DNA of 64,000 nt from positions 62,001-126,000 of the forward strand of contig NZ_JACFXU010000018.1 of NCBI RefSeq assembly GCF_014077625.1, given 5' to 3'. Positions 1 through 8,742 of the stretch are shown piece after piece (position 1 is the stretch's first letter; every line of letters begins with the position of its first letter). The DNA is from Sediminihaliea albiluteola. GTDB taxonomy: Bacteria; Pseudomonadota; Gammaproteobacteria; Pseudomonadales; Halieaceae. The notes beneath the pieces were generated by a model. The model saw only the letters and a list, made by a program, of their open reading frames with translations, searched no databases and was not told the DNA's origin. A program made the position numbers and the translations under genes.

Positions 1-1
1 T

Positions 2-454
2 ATTAGTACTAAGGAAACTATACGTGCAGTATTTCCTTTTGTAGAGGATGGGGTTATTCGAGATGATGTCTTTCAGATCTTGGAAGACTCAGTTGGTGTA
101 CCTGAGTACTACAAATGGCGATCGAGGTCTGGATGCTATTTTTGTTTCTTTCAAAGACAGTCTGAATGGTTGGGATTAAAGCGTCACCACCCTGATTTAT
201 TTGAAGAAGCAAAAGAGTATGAAAATCGTAAAAGAGAGCGCTATGATTGGGATTCTGGATGGTCGGATGCTGGTGGGTACGGCTATACTTGGTCATCCCA
301 GGGAACTTTAGATGAGCTAGTTGCTCGTGCTGAAGCGAGAGAGAAAGAGCAAGGGGTAATTGCTAGCTCTACAACGTTAAGATGGCAAGAAATACTAAAG
401 CAACAAGAAGATGATGATCCAGAAGACCAAGCGTGCCTGATTTGTAGTCTATAA
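2..454 (+). CDS. PAPS reductase / ATP-pyrophosphatase-like protein, C-terminal part (5' end outside window)
   Basis: The frame is open from the window edge to a TAA stop, giving 150 visible residues. A TTG at 80 is the first possible internal start, but the coding-like sequence before it indicates that the gene begins outside. The visible part has the SGCYFC cysteine pair (C45, C48) followed by FFQRQSEWLGLKRHHPDLF. This resembles the C-terminal cysteine region of PAPS-reductase-like proteins found in phages and defence islands. A second CxxC (145-148) sits at the very C terminus. The N-terminal PP-loop that would bind ATP is not visible, so the assignment rests on the tail alone. The family includes sulfur-transfer enzymes such as DndC/SspD; the cysteine context here looks more like the generic family than DndC. 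It is followed 117 bases downstream by a helicase gene on the same strand. Confidence 0.65.
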   Translation: MSTKETIRAVFPFVEDGVIRDDVFQILEDSVGVPEYYKWRSRSGCYFCFFQRQSEWLGLKRHHPDLFEEAKEYENRKRERYDWDSGWSDAGGYGYTWSSQGTLDELVARAEAREKEQGVIASSTTLRWQEILKQQEDDDPEDQACLICSL

Positions 455-482
455 AACTAATTTTTAAATATATTTTTACTAA

Positions 483-499
483 TGTAACACGTAGTTACA
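483..499. promoter_or_regulatory. Inverted repeat upstream of helicase gene, possible operator
   Basis: TGTAAC, five bases, then GTTACA form a perfect 6-bp dyad in the A+T-rich gap before the helicase gene. A TGATAAT stretch at 521-527 could serve as a -10 element. No convincing -35 was found, so a regulator site is only suggested. Confidence 0.25.
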
Positions 500-571
500 A
501 AGCATATGTTTTTTCCTAAATGATAATAAAAATCAAGAATTACCTAGCCGGAAATAAAGAGAATATAACAA

Positions 572-2200
572 ATGATAGATTTGCAACAACTGTTGGGGAA
601 TTACTCAGAAGGTGAGTTGGCTGCAATTCTTGGTGAAGGTGTTCTCGAGATGTATAAGAGAACTACCGGGCAAGATGTTACTAAAGAAGTGTTGATGCAA
701 TCTGTGGTGACGCTTTATGGCCACGAACTCTTAACCAATTCATCAATGCGTACAAGGTTGATTGAAAGCATGAACCAAGAGCAGGTTAAGTCATTGTTTT
801 TGTGTTTTTGTGAGGTAATTGGAGAAGATATTAAAAATGAAGATAATATCGATTTTTATGAAACATTAAAAAATTTTTCAGAGCTTAAGACGATTGAATT
901 TGCTGAGCTTTTTGGGGTCAGTATAGGTGAATTTAGCGCAGAAAAAAACAATACGTCAGTAGATGGTATTGTAAAGCTTGATCCAGCATATCCTATGTAT
1001 CCGTATCAGGGAGAGATGGTTGAGAAAATATTATCTTTAATGCAAGGGGGTGAAAAAAAAAGATGCATTCTTCATTTACCCACTGGTGCAGGGAAAACTC
1101 GGACTGCAATGAATGTTGCTTCAGAGCATCTTCGACGTGAAAAAAAAGGCCTGGTTTTATGGTTAGCTGATACTGCAGAGCTTTGCTCCCAAGCTGCTAA
1201 CGAGTTTAAAAAAGCATGGACTGCTTTAGGTGATCGTCAAATAAAGCTTTACTCATATTACTCAGATACCAATATATCTTTAGGTGGTATTGATCAAGGT
1301 TTTCTAGTCGCTGGTCTACAAAAGCTACATGCTGCCAGAGACAGTCAAAATTATAAAATTCTTTATGAGCAACTACAAAGCCATGTGACACTTATAATTT
1401 TTGATGAAGCTCATAAAGCTATTGCACCTACATATAAAACTACTGTTAATCATATGATTAATGCAAATTATAACACTTTTCTTTTGGGGCTTAGTGCAAC
1501 TCCAGGGCGGCAATTAGAAGTCGGCAATGATGAAGATGCGGAATTAGCTAAGTTTTTTGACAATTCAAAAATAACTATGCGAGTTGCGGGCTATCAGTCA
1601 CCGGTGAAGTACTTGGTTGATGAGCAATACTTAGCTAAAGCCGAGTTTGTACCAATTGATTATGACGGCATATCAATTTCATATGCTAATGAGTTTTCAA
1701 ATTCAAAACGTAGTAATGAGATTAGACAAGCTCTATCAGAAGATGGGGCAAGAAACAAAAAACTTTTAGAGGTAATAGAGAAAGCGCACGAACAAGGAAG
1801 CTCTATCATAGTTTTTGCTTGTAGTGTTGACCACTCATTAGATTTAGCTTCGATGTTATCGTTTAGGGGCATTAAAGCATTTTCTTTAGATAGCAAAAAT
1901 GATGATGCGAGTAGTCGCAGATATAAGATTTCAGAGTATTTGAAAGGTAATGTAAGAGTCATTATTAACTACAATATTCTAACCACTGGATTTGATGCAC
2001 CTAGGACAAACGTGGCCATTATCGCTCGTCCAACAGATTCCTTAGTGCAGTACTCCCAGATGGCAGGTCGAGCTATGCGTGGGAAGAAAAGTGGGGGTAA
2101 TGAAAAGTGCACTATCTATACCGTCAGGGATGATATACCAGTATTTAGAAGTGTTATTGATGCATTTATGCACTGGGATAATATTTGGAATGAAGTTTGA
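572..2200 (+). CDS. Superfamily 2 DEAD/DEAH-box helicase of a putative defence operon
   Basis: This 542-residue protein has a complete SF2 helicase core. Walker A is PTGAGKT (170-176), the Walker B/DEAH box is FDEAHK (D278-H281), motif III is SAT (308-310), and motif VI is QYSQMAGRAMRG (about 493-504) with the arginine finger. The order is typical of type III restriction/ResIII-like and DISARM-type helicases. About 150 N-terminal residues before the core match nothing I recognise and may recognise DNA or a partner. No nuclease motif is seen, so cutting would have to come from the neighbouring PLD or DUF1524 protein. The next gene begins 17 bases after its stop, consistent with one transcript. 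Likely role: ATP-driven DNA translocation or unwinding in phage defence, by context. Confidence 0.88.
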   Translation: MIDLQQLLGNYSEGELAAILGEGVLEMYKRTTGQDVTKEVLMQSVVTLYGHELLTNSSMRTRLIESMNQEQVKSLFLCFCEVIGEDIKNEDNIDFYETLKNFSELKTIEFAELFGVSIGEFSAEKNNTSVDGIVKLDPAYPMYPYQGEMVEKILSLMQGGEKKRCILHLPTGAGKTRTAMNVASEHLRREKKGLVLWLADTAELCSQAANEFKKAWTALGDRQIKLYSYYSDTNISLGGIDQGFLVAGLQKLHAARDSQNYKILYEQLQSHVTLIIFDEAHKAIAPTYKTTVNHMINANYNTFLLGLSATPGRQLEVGNDEDAELAKFFDNSKITMRVAGYQSPVKYLVDEQYLAKAEFVPIDYDGISISYANEFSNSKRSNEIRQALSEDGARNKKLLEVIEKAHEQGSSIIVFACSVDHSLDLASMLSFRGIKAFSLDSKNDDASSRRYKISEYLKGNVRVIINYNILTTGFDAPRTNVAIIARPTDSLVQYSQMAGRAMRGKKSGGNEKCTIYTVRDDIPVFRSVIDAFMHWDNIWNEV

Positions 2201-2217
2201 ATATATGGGGGGAAACA

Positions 2218-3996
2218 ATGAGCAGACCGTTTATTAGGGGGCAAGTTGCCATTGACTCAATGCGAGATAATGGTTTTCTTAGTGCTGCTCATGCTTTAGC
2301 TGAGCTTATCGATAACAGTATTCAGGCCGGAGCGGACCGGGTAGAGCTGATAACATTCGAAAACAGATCCGAACGCAATGGAGGCGCTAGGTCCACTAAG
2401 CGGATAGAAAAAATTGGTGTATTCGATAATGGGAAGGGGATGGATTCCGAAACATTGCATCTTGCTTTGGAGTTTGGTGCATCTCTTAATAGGGATAACC
2501 CTGTTGGAATCGGTAAATTTGGTATGGGGCTTCCTAATTCATCGATATCTCAATGTAAGCATGTTGATGTATGGAGTTGGACGAATCCCGGAAAGTACAT
2601 GTATACATATTTGGACATTGATGAAATTAAAGATGGAGTATTAGAGACTATTCCAGAGCCCGTTTACCGTGATATTCCAGAAGAAATATTATCGGCTATT
2701 GATAAGCCAATGCCAGAATCTGGCACGTTTGTACTTTGGTCAAAAATAGACCGTTGTCAATGGAAGACAGGAAAGTCGATATTTAAGCATACACAAGATG
2801 TTGTTGGAAGAATGTATCGGTACTTTCTAGAAGATGAAAAAGTGACTATACGGTTTAAGTCAACTGAGCTTTTAGACAACCTGTTCATTGTAGATAGCGA
2901 GCATAGATTTTTACCTAATGATCCGATGTATTTAATGAGGGATACATCGCTCCCTGCCTTGCCTGATGAGTTTGAAGGTGAAGCAATGTTTGAATATGTA
3001 GAAGGTTGTTGTTATTCATTTCCGGTTTCTGATGAAAATGGTAATAGTCATCAAGTTGAAATAAAGGGTAGCGTACTAAAGCGCTCTGTACTGGATAAAA
3101 TACGATCCACAACAAATGGTCAAATTGGAAGTACCGATTGGGGGAAGCATGCAGCTAAGAATTATGGCTTGTCAATTGTTAGATCGCGTAGGGAGTTATC
3201 TCTTGCACCAGAGTTTATCAACCCTCCGGGCGCTAAAGAGAGGGGGCGGTGGTACGGTATTGAGCTATCATTCACGCCTGCTTTAGATAACATCTTTGGT
3301 GTAACTAATAACAAACAGCATGTCGTAAATTTAAAAATGATGAAAGCCTCTGAGGATTTTGAAAGAGAGGGTTTCGATTCTGAGCATGAGTACAGATCGG
3401 ATTTATTAGCAAATAACGATCCCAAATTGAGAATATACGAAGTTGTCCAGCATATTAAAGAAGTTGAGAAAAAACTTATAAATCGTATAGAAACGTATAA
3501 TTTTAAAGGTAATAAGGGTGATGTAGATGAGGATGGTGCTGGGTATAGTGGTGTCATAAATTCTGTAACTTCAATAATTAAAGAAAAAGATGAAGATAGA
3601 GATTATGTTAATCCTACAGAAGAACTTAGTTTTACGCGAGAAGAACTTGAAGATCATTTACGAGAAAAAGGTATTTCAAAGCCAGAAGAACTTGCGGCTA
3701 CGGTTCTAAAATATAAATTAAAAGTTTTGATTGAGTTTTTGCCTATGGCAACCTCTGCTTTTTTTGATGTGTCAACAAAAAAAGGGCTCACACTTCTTCA
3801 AATTAACATTAATCATGCATTTTTCAAAAGGGTCATTGATAAGATTCCTGAGTCAGAGAGGGAAGCTTTAGTAGTGTCTTTGGCTGGTTGGGCCAGAATG
3901 GAAAGAGAGACATCCAGTGACAAGCGTCGACTGCAACTTGAAATGGCTCGAAAAGACTGGGGGCAGCTATTAGAGGACTATCTCGATGATGATTGA
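2218..3996 (+). CDS. GHKL (Hsp90/MutL/MORC-like) ATPase
   Basis: The start is ATG 2218, preceded by a GGGGGGAAAC ribosome-binding site; a TTG at 2197 in frame overlaps the helicase stop and is less likely. The 592-residue protein carries the GHKL ATP-binding fold. The N-box is ELIDNSIQAG (E29, N33), G1 is DNGKGMD (from D70), and G2 is GIGKFGMGLPN (from G97). The remainder, about 450 residues, is mixed and contains a lysine/glutamate-rich segment near 390-430. GHKL ATPases act as ATP-gated clamps and occur in defence operons beside helicases, for example the MutL-like subunit of MZA systems. It sits between the helicase and a PLD nuclease gene with short gaps. Nucleotide-dependent clamp function is inferred from the family; the target is unknown. 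Confidence 0.85.
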   Translation: MSRPFIRGQVAIDSMRDNGFLSAAHALAELIDNSIQAGADRVELITFENRSERNGGARSTKRIEKIGVFDNGKGMDSETLHLALEFGASLNRDNPVGIGKFGMGLPNSSISQCKHVDVWSWTNPGKYMYTYLDIDEIKDGVLETIPEPVYRDIPEEILSAIDKPMPESGTFVLWSKIDRCQWKTGKSIFKHTQDVVGRMYRYFLEDEKVTIRFKSTELLDNLFIVDSEHRFLPNDPMYLMRDTSLPALPDEFEGEAMFEYVEGCCYSFPVSDENGNSHQVEIKGSVLKRSVLDKIRSTTNGQIGSTDWGKHAAKNYGLSIVRSRRELSLAPEFINPPGAKERGRWYGIELSFTPALDNIFGVTNNKQHVVNLKMMKASEDFEREGFDSEHEYRSDLLANNDPKLRIYEVVQHIKEVEKKLINRIETYNFKGNKGDVDEDGAGYSGVINSVTSIIKEKDEDRDYVNPTEELSFTREELEDHLREKGISKPEELAATVLKYKLKVLIEFLPMATSAFFDVSTKKGLTLLQININHAFFKRVIDKIPESEREALVVSLAGWARMERETSSDKRRLQLEMARKDWGQLLEDYLDDD

Positions 3997-4026
3997 ATCG
4001 AAATCAACAAAGAAGAAGATTCTATT

Positions 4027-4956
4027 ATGATACTTTATTCCGAAGAGTTTACTAGTAAGTTTAAGGAATCATTGCAGGAGGCTTGTGTAGATATTTTCTT
4101 GGCTTCTGCCTTTATTAAGAATGATGCTCTTAAAAAAATATCTAGCGCTATTTCATCTAGTGTAGAACGGGTTCGGGTTGTTTCTAGGTGGCAAAAGTAT
4201 GATTTGCTAGCTCGGGCATCCGACTTAGAGGTTTATGAGTTTTGTAAAGACCGTGGATGGGAGTTTGGCGTTGATTTGAGGTTTCATGGCAAGCTTTATG
4301 TAATAGATAAGACTAAAATATTTTTGGGCTCCGCAAATCTTACACAGAATGGACTTTCACTCTTTTCTCGAGGTAACAACGAGTTTGGAACTATAGTTGA
4401 TGCGGATTATGTCGATCTTTCTAAAATTGATTCATTTGTCACATCTGAAGTGGTTTGGTTAGACGATGCTTTATATGAGCAGATGTCTTATGAGGTTAAC
4501 TCAGCACAAGATAGCTCTGATCCATTTCACAATGTCGCCTGGTCAAAAGGGCTGGAACTCTCAATATCGAAGCCTGTGCATAACTTATGGGTTGAAGAGC
4601 TCCTATTTTGTTCGCCAGATAAACTTCTATTTCCAAATCTAGACAATGTAGCTGTACGGCATGACTTGGAGCTTTTATCATTAAGCTTTGATGATATTAG
4701 CGTCGAAAACTTAAAGTTTGCATTTCGTCGAACGAGAGTTTATAGCTGGATAAATTCGCTATTGGCTCGATATGGATCAATTAACTTTGGGGGGGTTAGT
4801 AGCAACCTTCACAGGGCGCTCATGGATAATCCATTGCCATATCGAAGGAGAATTAAAGATTTTGTTTTGGTGATATTTTCTTGGCTTACATTTCTTAATA
4901 ATGAGTTCCGTTTAAAAAAATATAATAAAACCACAGTGGTATCAGTAACCGGATGA
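4027..4956 (+). CDS. Phospholipase D-like (single HKD) nuclease
   Basis: This 309-residue protein has one HxK(x4)D motif, HGKLYVID (H87, K89, D94), followed by the GSANLT segment that completes a PLD active site. A single motif implies that a homodimer forms the catalytic centre, as in Nuc/BfiI-type nucleases. No signal peptide is present, so it is cytoplasmic and more likely to act on DNA than on phospholipid. The C-terminal two thirds do not resemble a domain I know. It begins 30 bases after the GHKL ATPase gene and is probably the effector or processing nuclease of the helicase-ATPase set, by analogy with DrmC in DISARM. The stop lies 129 bases before the next gene. Confidence 0.85.
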   Translation: MILYSEEFTSKFKESLQEACVDIFLASAFIKNDALKKISSAISSSVERVRVVSRWQKYDLLARASDLEVYEFCKDRGWEFGVDLRFHGKLYVIDKTKIFLGSANLTQNGLSLFSRGNNEFGTIVDADYVDLSKIDSFVTSEVVWLDDALYEQMSYEVNSAQDSSDPFHNVAWSKGLELSISKPVHNLWVEELLFCSPDKLLFPNLDNVAVRHDLELLSLSFDDISVENLKFAFRRTRVYSWINSLLARYGSINFGGVSSNLHRALMDNPLPYRRRIKDFVLVIFSWLTFLNNEFRLKKYNKTTVVSVTG

Positions 4957-5004
4957 GGCATTAAACTAATAATATCAATAGTTTGACTATTTGCATGTGA
5001 TGAG

Positions 5005-5032
5005 TTCCTTTAGTCTATATAAGCTTTATAAT
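5005..5032 (+). promoter_or_regulatory. Possible promoter before the DUF262/DUF1524 gene
   Basis: A perfect TATAAT at 5027-5032 lies 53 bases upstream of the gene start. The -35 position (TTCCTT, 5005-5010) is poor. If real, the DUF262 gene could be expressed apart from the upstream genes. Confidence 0.25.
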
Positions 5033-5085
5033 TGGATGGCATAGGCTAGACACATAATTGTGTTCATTAACAATAAGGGCAGGTG

Positions 5086-7401
5086 ATGTCAAAATTTGAT
5101 GCTGATCCAGTTGATCTGTGGGAAGTGTTTACTCATAAGGCAAATATAGCTGGATTTCGAGTGCCAGAGTATCAAAGAACATATGACTGGGATGAAAAAA
5201 ATATATTAAGGTATTTTGAAGATCTAGCGGTTGGATTGTATGAGTTGCAAAATGACCCTGAGGGTAGGACCTTTTTGGGTACTTTAATACTTGTTGAGAG
5301 CCAAAAAAATAAAGATGAAAAGTTTGATGGCGTAACATTTGATATTGTCGATGGCCAGCAGCGTTTGACCACAACTTCTTTGTTGGCTTCAGTCTTACAC
5401 AAAACTTTGTCTGAAATATTTCAACCTACAGCCCTTGAAGATCCAGTCATCTTAGAGTGGCTTTCTGAGGAAGTAAATTATACAAAACAGCGTTTGCAAA
5501 ATTGTATCTTTGGCTTTGTCTCGCCCGATGGTGTTGAAAACTTTCCATTTCCTAGGATTGTTCGTGATAATGATAGTCGGGCGCCATCTTTAAAAGATGC
5601 AAAATACAATAGCCTAATAGCAAACTATCTTTTTTCTTATGCTACACACATCACTAATCGAAAAGCTGGATTATTTGATTTTACTTGCGATAAATTTGTC
5701 GACGGAACTAGCAAGCGATTCTTAAGTAATTTAAAGCTGTTGCAAGATTTTGTGACGCAATTAATTAATGCTCAGCCTGACGAGTCAAGTTTGGATTTTG
5801 ATTCTATCGGTTTAAAAGAAATTATTTCGCAAGACTACCGTTTCTGCTTCTCTAAACTGCCATCTGACCCGGACGATGCTGATCATTTAATTAAACGTGC
5901 AGTAGACATTAAAGATATAAACCTAAAGCCTCTGTTAGTTCTTCTTTGTTTCTGTAGCTATTTTTTAGATAGAGTGTTGTTTACGAGAGTGATTGCTCCT
6001 AAAGTTCGATATGCATTTGACATATTTGATGCACTTAATACTACAGGTGAGCCTCTTACCGCAATTGAAACATTTAAACCAAGAGTTGTTGAGTTCGAAA
6101 ACAATTTTGGATCTAAGTACAGTGGATCTCCTAGTGAAATATCTATAAATCATATTGAAAACTTTATAGATACATTTGAAAAAAACTCTGAGCGTCAATC
6201 TGAAGCACAAAATTTAATAGTGTCTTTCGCTTTATACCAAACAGGAAAAAAACTTGGTTATAACTTAAATTCCCAAAGAGGTTACTTACGAAAAACTTTT
6301 AATGCAATCGAAGAAATAGCATCAAAGCGTAAATATATAAAAAATCTAGGTAATATTTCAGATTTTAGAGAGCGTTTTTGGTCAGGTAAGGATTTGTCTA
6401 CGCAGCTTATAGATCTTCCGGAAAATGATCGAGAGATTTGTCGTCTGCTAATGGCCTTTATAGTTAGCCTTAAGACTAAGTTAGCTATACCGATACTTGC
6501 TCGTTATTATTATCACAGTCAAGACACAAAGGATTGGTCATATTTTGTAGATGCCTTAAAAGCACTTGCTGCTTTTATAGTCCTTTGGAGATCAGTTACT
6601 GGTACAACGGGTCGAATTGACTCAGCGCTCCGCGGTGTAATGTATTACGGTAATAAACCCTCCGATAAGGTATCTCATGGCAATGATGAAGAAGATCTAT
6701 TTAACGGTCTCAATATTGGTATTAACTCAGATCGCAAAATACTAGAGCCCATTGAGCTTAAATTAGCTCTAAAAAGTTGGTTGGCTGGGAAGCCTGTTGA
6801 AATTAATAACAAAGACGAGTGGGTTGCCAAAGCCATGACTGTTCCAATTTATAGTCACTCGGCAACTCTTTGCCGTTTTCTTTTGCTTGCTGCTACTCAT
6901 AAAACAGCGCAGGTTCCTCCAGGATCAATTTCTCTTAAGAAAGATAAGCTGAGCCTTAGCAATGATTTCCTTAAGTATAGTTATTGGAGGTCCGACTCAA
7001 TTGCCTCTGTAGAGCATGTCGCACCTCAGCAGCAACCTCATCTGTCTGGTTGGCATACTTCTATTTATGATGACTCTTATCTTGTTCATTCAATTGGTAA
7101 TTTAACGCTCCTACCTAGTGGAGAGAATTCCGCTGTTGGAAATAAGCCCTGGAAAGATAAGCTTGCCTTTTACCAAATATTTTCAGCAACCACAGATCAG
7201 GAGTTTAAAGATGCTGTTAAAAAAGCAAAAACTGATGGCGTGACTTTAGGAGAGGCAGAGGATCGCTTCAGGGATATGTTGAACCTTCCCTTTTTAACAC
7301 CTTTGGCTGCTTACGAAAACTGGGATGCTGAAACCATCAGGATAAGAACTAAAGCGTTGCTAGAGCTTGCTTGGGAGGAGATACATGCTTGGCTATTTTA
7401 G
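5086..7401 (+). CDS. DUF262 and DUF1524 (GmrSD/SspE-type) NTPase-endonuclease
   Basis: The likely start is ATG 5086 (a GTG lies at 5083), giving 771 residues with AAGGGCAGG just upstream. The N-terminal DUF262 domain has VPEYQRTYDW (from residue 26) and the signature DGQQR (from D89), which form a ParB-like nucleotide-binding and hydrolysing site. The C-terminal DUF1524 domain has EHVAPQ (from 643), then GNLTLL and a downstream Asn/Lys pair (about 670-692), the expected His-Me finger nuclease pattern. Family members include GmrSD (cuts modified DNA), BrxU and SspE (stimulated by phosphorothioate DNA). The length is close to that of SspE and single-chain GmrSD. Upstream sits a PAPS-reductase-like gene, the same superfamily as the sulfur-inserting DndC/SspD. 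This suggests, but does not prove, sensing of modified DNA. Confidence 0.88.
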   Translation: MSKFDADPVDLWEVFTHKANIAGFRVPEYQRTYDWDEKNILRYFEDLAVGLYELQNDPEGRTFLGTLILVESQKNKDEKFDGVTFDIVDGQQRLTTTSLLASVLHKTLSEIFQPTALEDPVILEWLSEEVNYTKQRLQNCIFGFVSPDGVENFPFPRIVRDNDSRAPSLKDAKYNSLIANYLFSYATHITNRKAGLFDFTCDKFVDGTSKRFLSNLKLLQDFVTQLINAQPDESSLDFDSIGLKEIISQDYRFCFSKLPSDPDDADHLIKRAVDIKDINLKPLLVLLCFCSYFLDRVLFTRVIAPKVRYAFDIFDALNTTGEPLTAIETFKPRVVEFENNFGSKYSGSPSEISINHIENFIDTFEKNSERQSEAQNLIVSFALYQTGKKLGYNLNSQRGYLRKTFNAIEEIASKRKYIKNLGNISDFRERFWSGKDLSTQLIDLPENDREICRLLMAFIVSLKTKLAIPILARYYYHSQDTKDWSYFVDALKALAAFIVLWRSVTGTTGRIDSALRGVMYYGNKPSDKVSHGNDEEDLFNGLNIGINSDRKILEPIELKLALKSWLAGKPVEINNKDEWVAKAMTVPIYSHSATLCRFLLLAATHKTAQVPPGSISLKKDKLSLSNDFLKYSYWRSDSIASVEHVAPQQQPHLSGWHTSIYDDSYLVHSIGNLTLLPSGENSAVGNKPWKDKLAFYQIFSATTDQEFKDAVKKAKTDGVTLGEAEDRFRDMLNLPFLTPLAAYENWDAETIRIRTKALLELAWEEIHAWLF

Positions 7402-7737
7402 TGCTTGATATCAATAAGGCCCTATTTAGTTAGTAAATGTTTTAAATTAAATGTAGCAGTTAGATATTTTACTGTGTATTAAAAAAGATCTATGCTGTTA
7501 ACTAGTATTTCTGTTCTAGGTTGTGGGAGTGTGTTTGGCATTTAATATATGTGAGATTGATTTCTTGTGTGCTCTGTAAATTTTCAACTACCGTAACAAT
7601 ATAAGGTGCTACCTTAACTTTGTCGGTATTGAGCTTAAGATAATTACAGAGGTATCGCCGATTGCATCGTATACTATTGAGTAAAAAGTTTGCCCACGAA
7701 AGCTCAAATAAAAATACCTTCAATGGGAACTAAAAAA
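7402..7737. other. A+T-rich intergenic stretch at the island edge
   Basis: No gene, convincing terminator or attachment repeat was recognised here. Short open frames on either strand have no family resemblance. The composition changes from A+T-rich to the more balanced chromosome near its right end, so it may mark the boundary of the acquired island. Confidence 0.4.
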
Positions 7738-8145
7738 ATGCCAACAAAGGATCAAGTCGAAAACGCGATTAATGAGCACTTTGATGCATGGAACGCGATG
7801 GACCAAGAGCGTTGGTCCGCTAACTTTTCTGACGATATCGTGTTTGAAGACCCCTACGGCGGCCCATTGAAGACCGGCCGAGATGCTGTTAAACATAGTT
7901 GGGAAAACTCATTCAAAGACGGAGCAGTTTGGAAGCTAGAGCCACTGCTCACACAAATTTGTCTCGACCAAGCTGCGTTGGTTGTACGTTCTACTGGGTC
8001 CGTGAAGGGCAAGCCAGTGACATTGGAAGGTATAGAAATTTACACTGTTAATGATCAGGGTAAGGTCTGCCATATCCGCACTTACTTCAATCCTCCAGAG
8101 GGTTTTGAGTTAGATCCTTATTTTTCCCAAGTCAGTAAAGATTGA
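7738..8145 (+). CDS. SnoaL / ketosteroid-isomerase-like (NTF2 fold) protein
   Basis: This protein of about 135 residues fits the small alpha+beta cone fold. It has an N-terminal helix (NEHFDAWNAMD), a strand with FEDPYGGP like the catalytic-Asp region of ketosteroid isomerases, and a C-terminal GKVCHIRTYFNPP. In-frame starts also exist at TTG 7690 and ATG 7723. I chose ATG 7738 because GGGA lies nine bases upstream and because the extra residues look unlike the family. The substrate cannot be read from sequence; relatives include isomerases, polyketide cyclases and proteins of unknown activity. It lies just outside the defence-like island and shows no clear operon partner, although a small hypothetical gene follows after 52 bases. 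Confidence 0.75.
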   Translation: MPTKDQVENAINEHFDAWNAMDQERWSANFSDDIVFEDPYGGPLKTGRDAVKHSWENSFKDGAVWKLEPLLTQICLDQAALVVRSTGSVKGKPVTLEGIEIYTVNDQGKVCHIRTYFNPPEGFELDPYFSQVSKD

Positions 8146-8197
8146 GCTTGCTGCACTTAGTGTCGGTAAACCTAATGTTTATTTTGAGGTGTAGCTT

Positions 8198-8461
8198 GTG
8201 ATGAGACTGGTTGATCCCTATGCAAAGCCTCAGAGTAAACGGACTTTGCTAGGTAATAAACTGAGTCAGTGGCTGCAATTCTTTCAAAAGTCCCCCTCAT
8301 GGCCAGAAGATCTAATTTGTCTGCCGGTCTTTAATGAGTTTGGGGAAGAACTTGGTTTTGATATTGTGCGAAGCTCTTATGAAGCCACTCGTCCTCATGA
8401 GTTTCTTAAAATGCCTGACTGTACTCTGACTCGTATGGCGGGCATCTATAGCAAACTGTAA
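8198..8461 (+). CDS. Small hypothetical protein
   Basis: This 87-residue protein is not recognised. The start GTG 8198 is seven bases after GAGGT; an ATG follows at 8201. It has no signal peptide, membrane segment or cysteine motif. It is rich in basic residues near the N terminus (KPQSKR) and has an aromatic, proline-containing middle (SPSWPEDL). A good intrinsic terminator begins 18 bases after the stop, which supports its being a real transcription unit end, possibly shared with the preceding SnoaL-like gene. Confidence 0.55.
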   Translation: MMRLVDPYAKPQSKRTLLGNKLSQWLQFFQKSPSWPEDLICLPVFNEFGEELGFDIVRSSYEATRPHEFLKMPDCTLTRMAGIYSKL

Positions 8462-8478
8462 TTCAGATCAAATGAATT

Positions 8479-8502
8479 AGCCCTTATTTGAGGGCTTTTT
8501 TT
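8479..8502 (+). terminator. Rho-independent terminator
   Basis: AGCCCT, a six-base loop, AGGGCT and then six or more T residues, placed directly after the small hypothetical gene. Confidence 0.8.
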
Positions 8503-8742
8503 ATGCCTTTAGCTTGGGTGACTTGGCGAAAAACAGCCTCAAAGTCAGCACTTTTTGCAACTCATTGTTATTATATGCCGAGTTCATATCGCACAATCTC
8601 TTCCCGATAATCCGGCCAGAGAAGCTATTTTGTCTGGTAATTTTACGGCATTGGATAAGGTGGCGAGTTTGAGCTTTGAGTAACTCTGTTATTGCTGGAT
8701 ACTTAGTTTTAGTTAACAGAGACTAATCCAAGTCTGTGAGAG
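8503..8742. other. Intergenic stretch with possible decayed coding remnants
   Basis: No intact gene is seen. On the minus strand, about 26 codons read VAKSADFEAVFRQVTQAKG and on to a stop near 8480, directly after an upstream stop and without a start codon. On the plus strand a short frame ending near 8683 reads RVHIAQSLPDNPAREAILSG. Both look protein-like but are too short to assign, and may be gene fragments. Confidence 0.25.

Noticed and set aside
7402-7737. Attachment site or integrase scar at the island edge
   Set aside because: No tRNA end, integrase gene or direct repeat could be seen at this edge; the other edge is outside the window.
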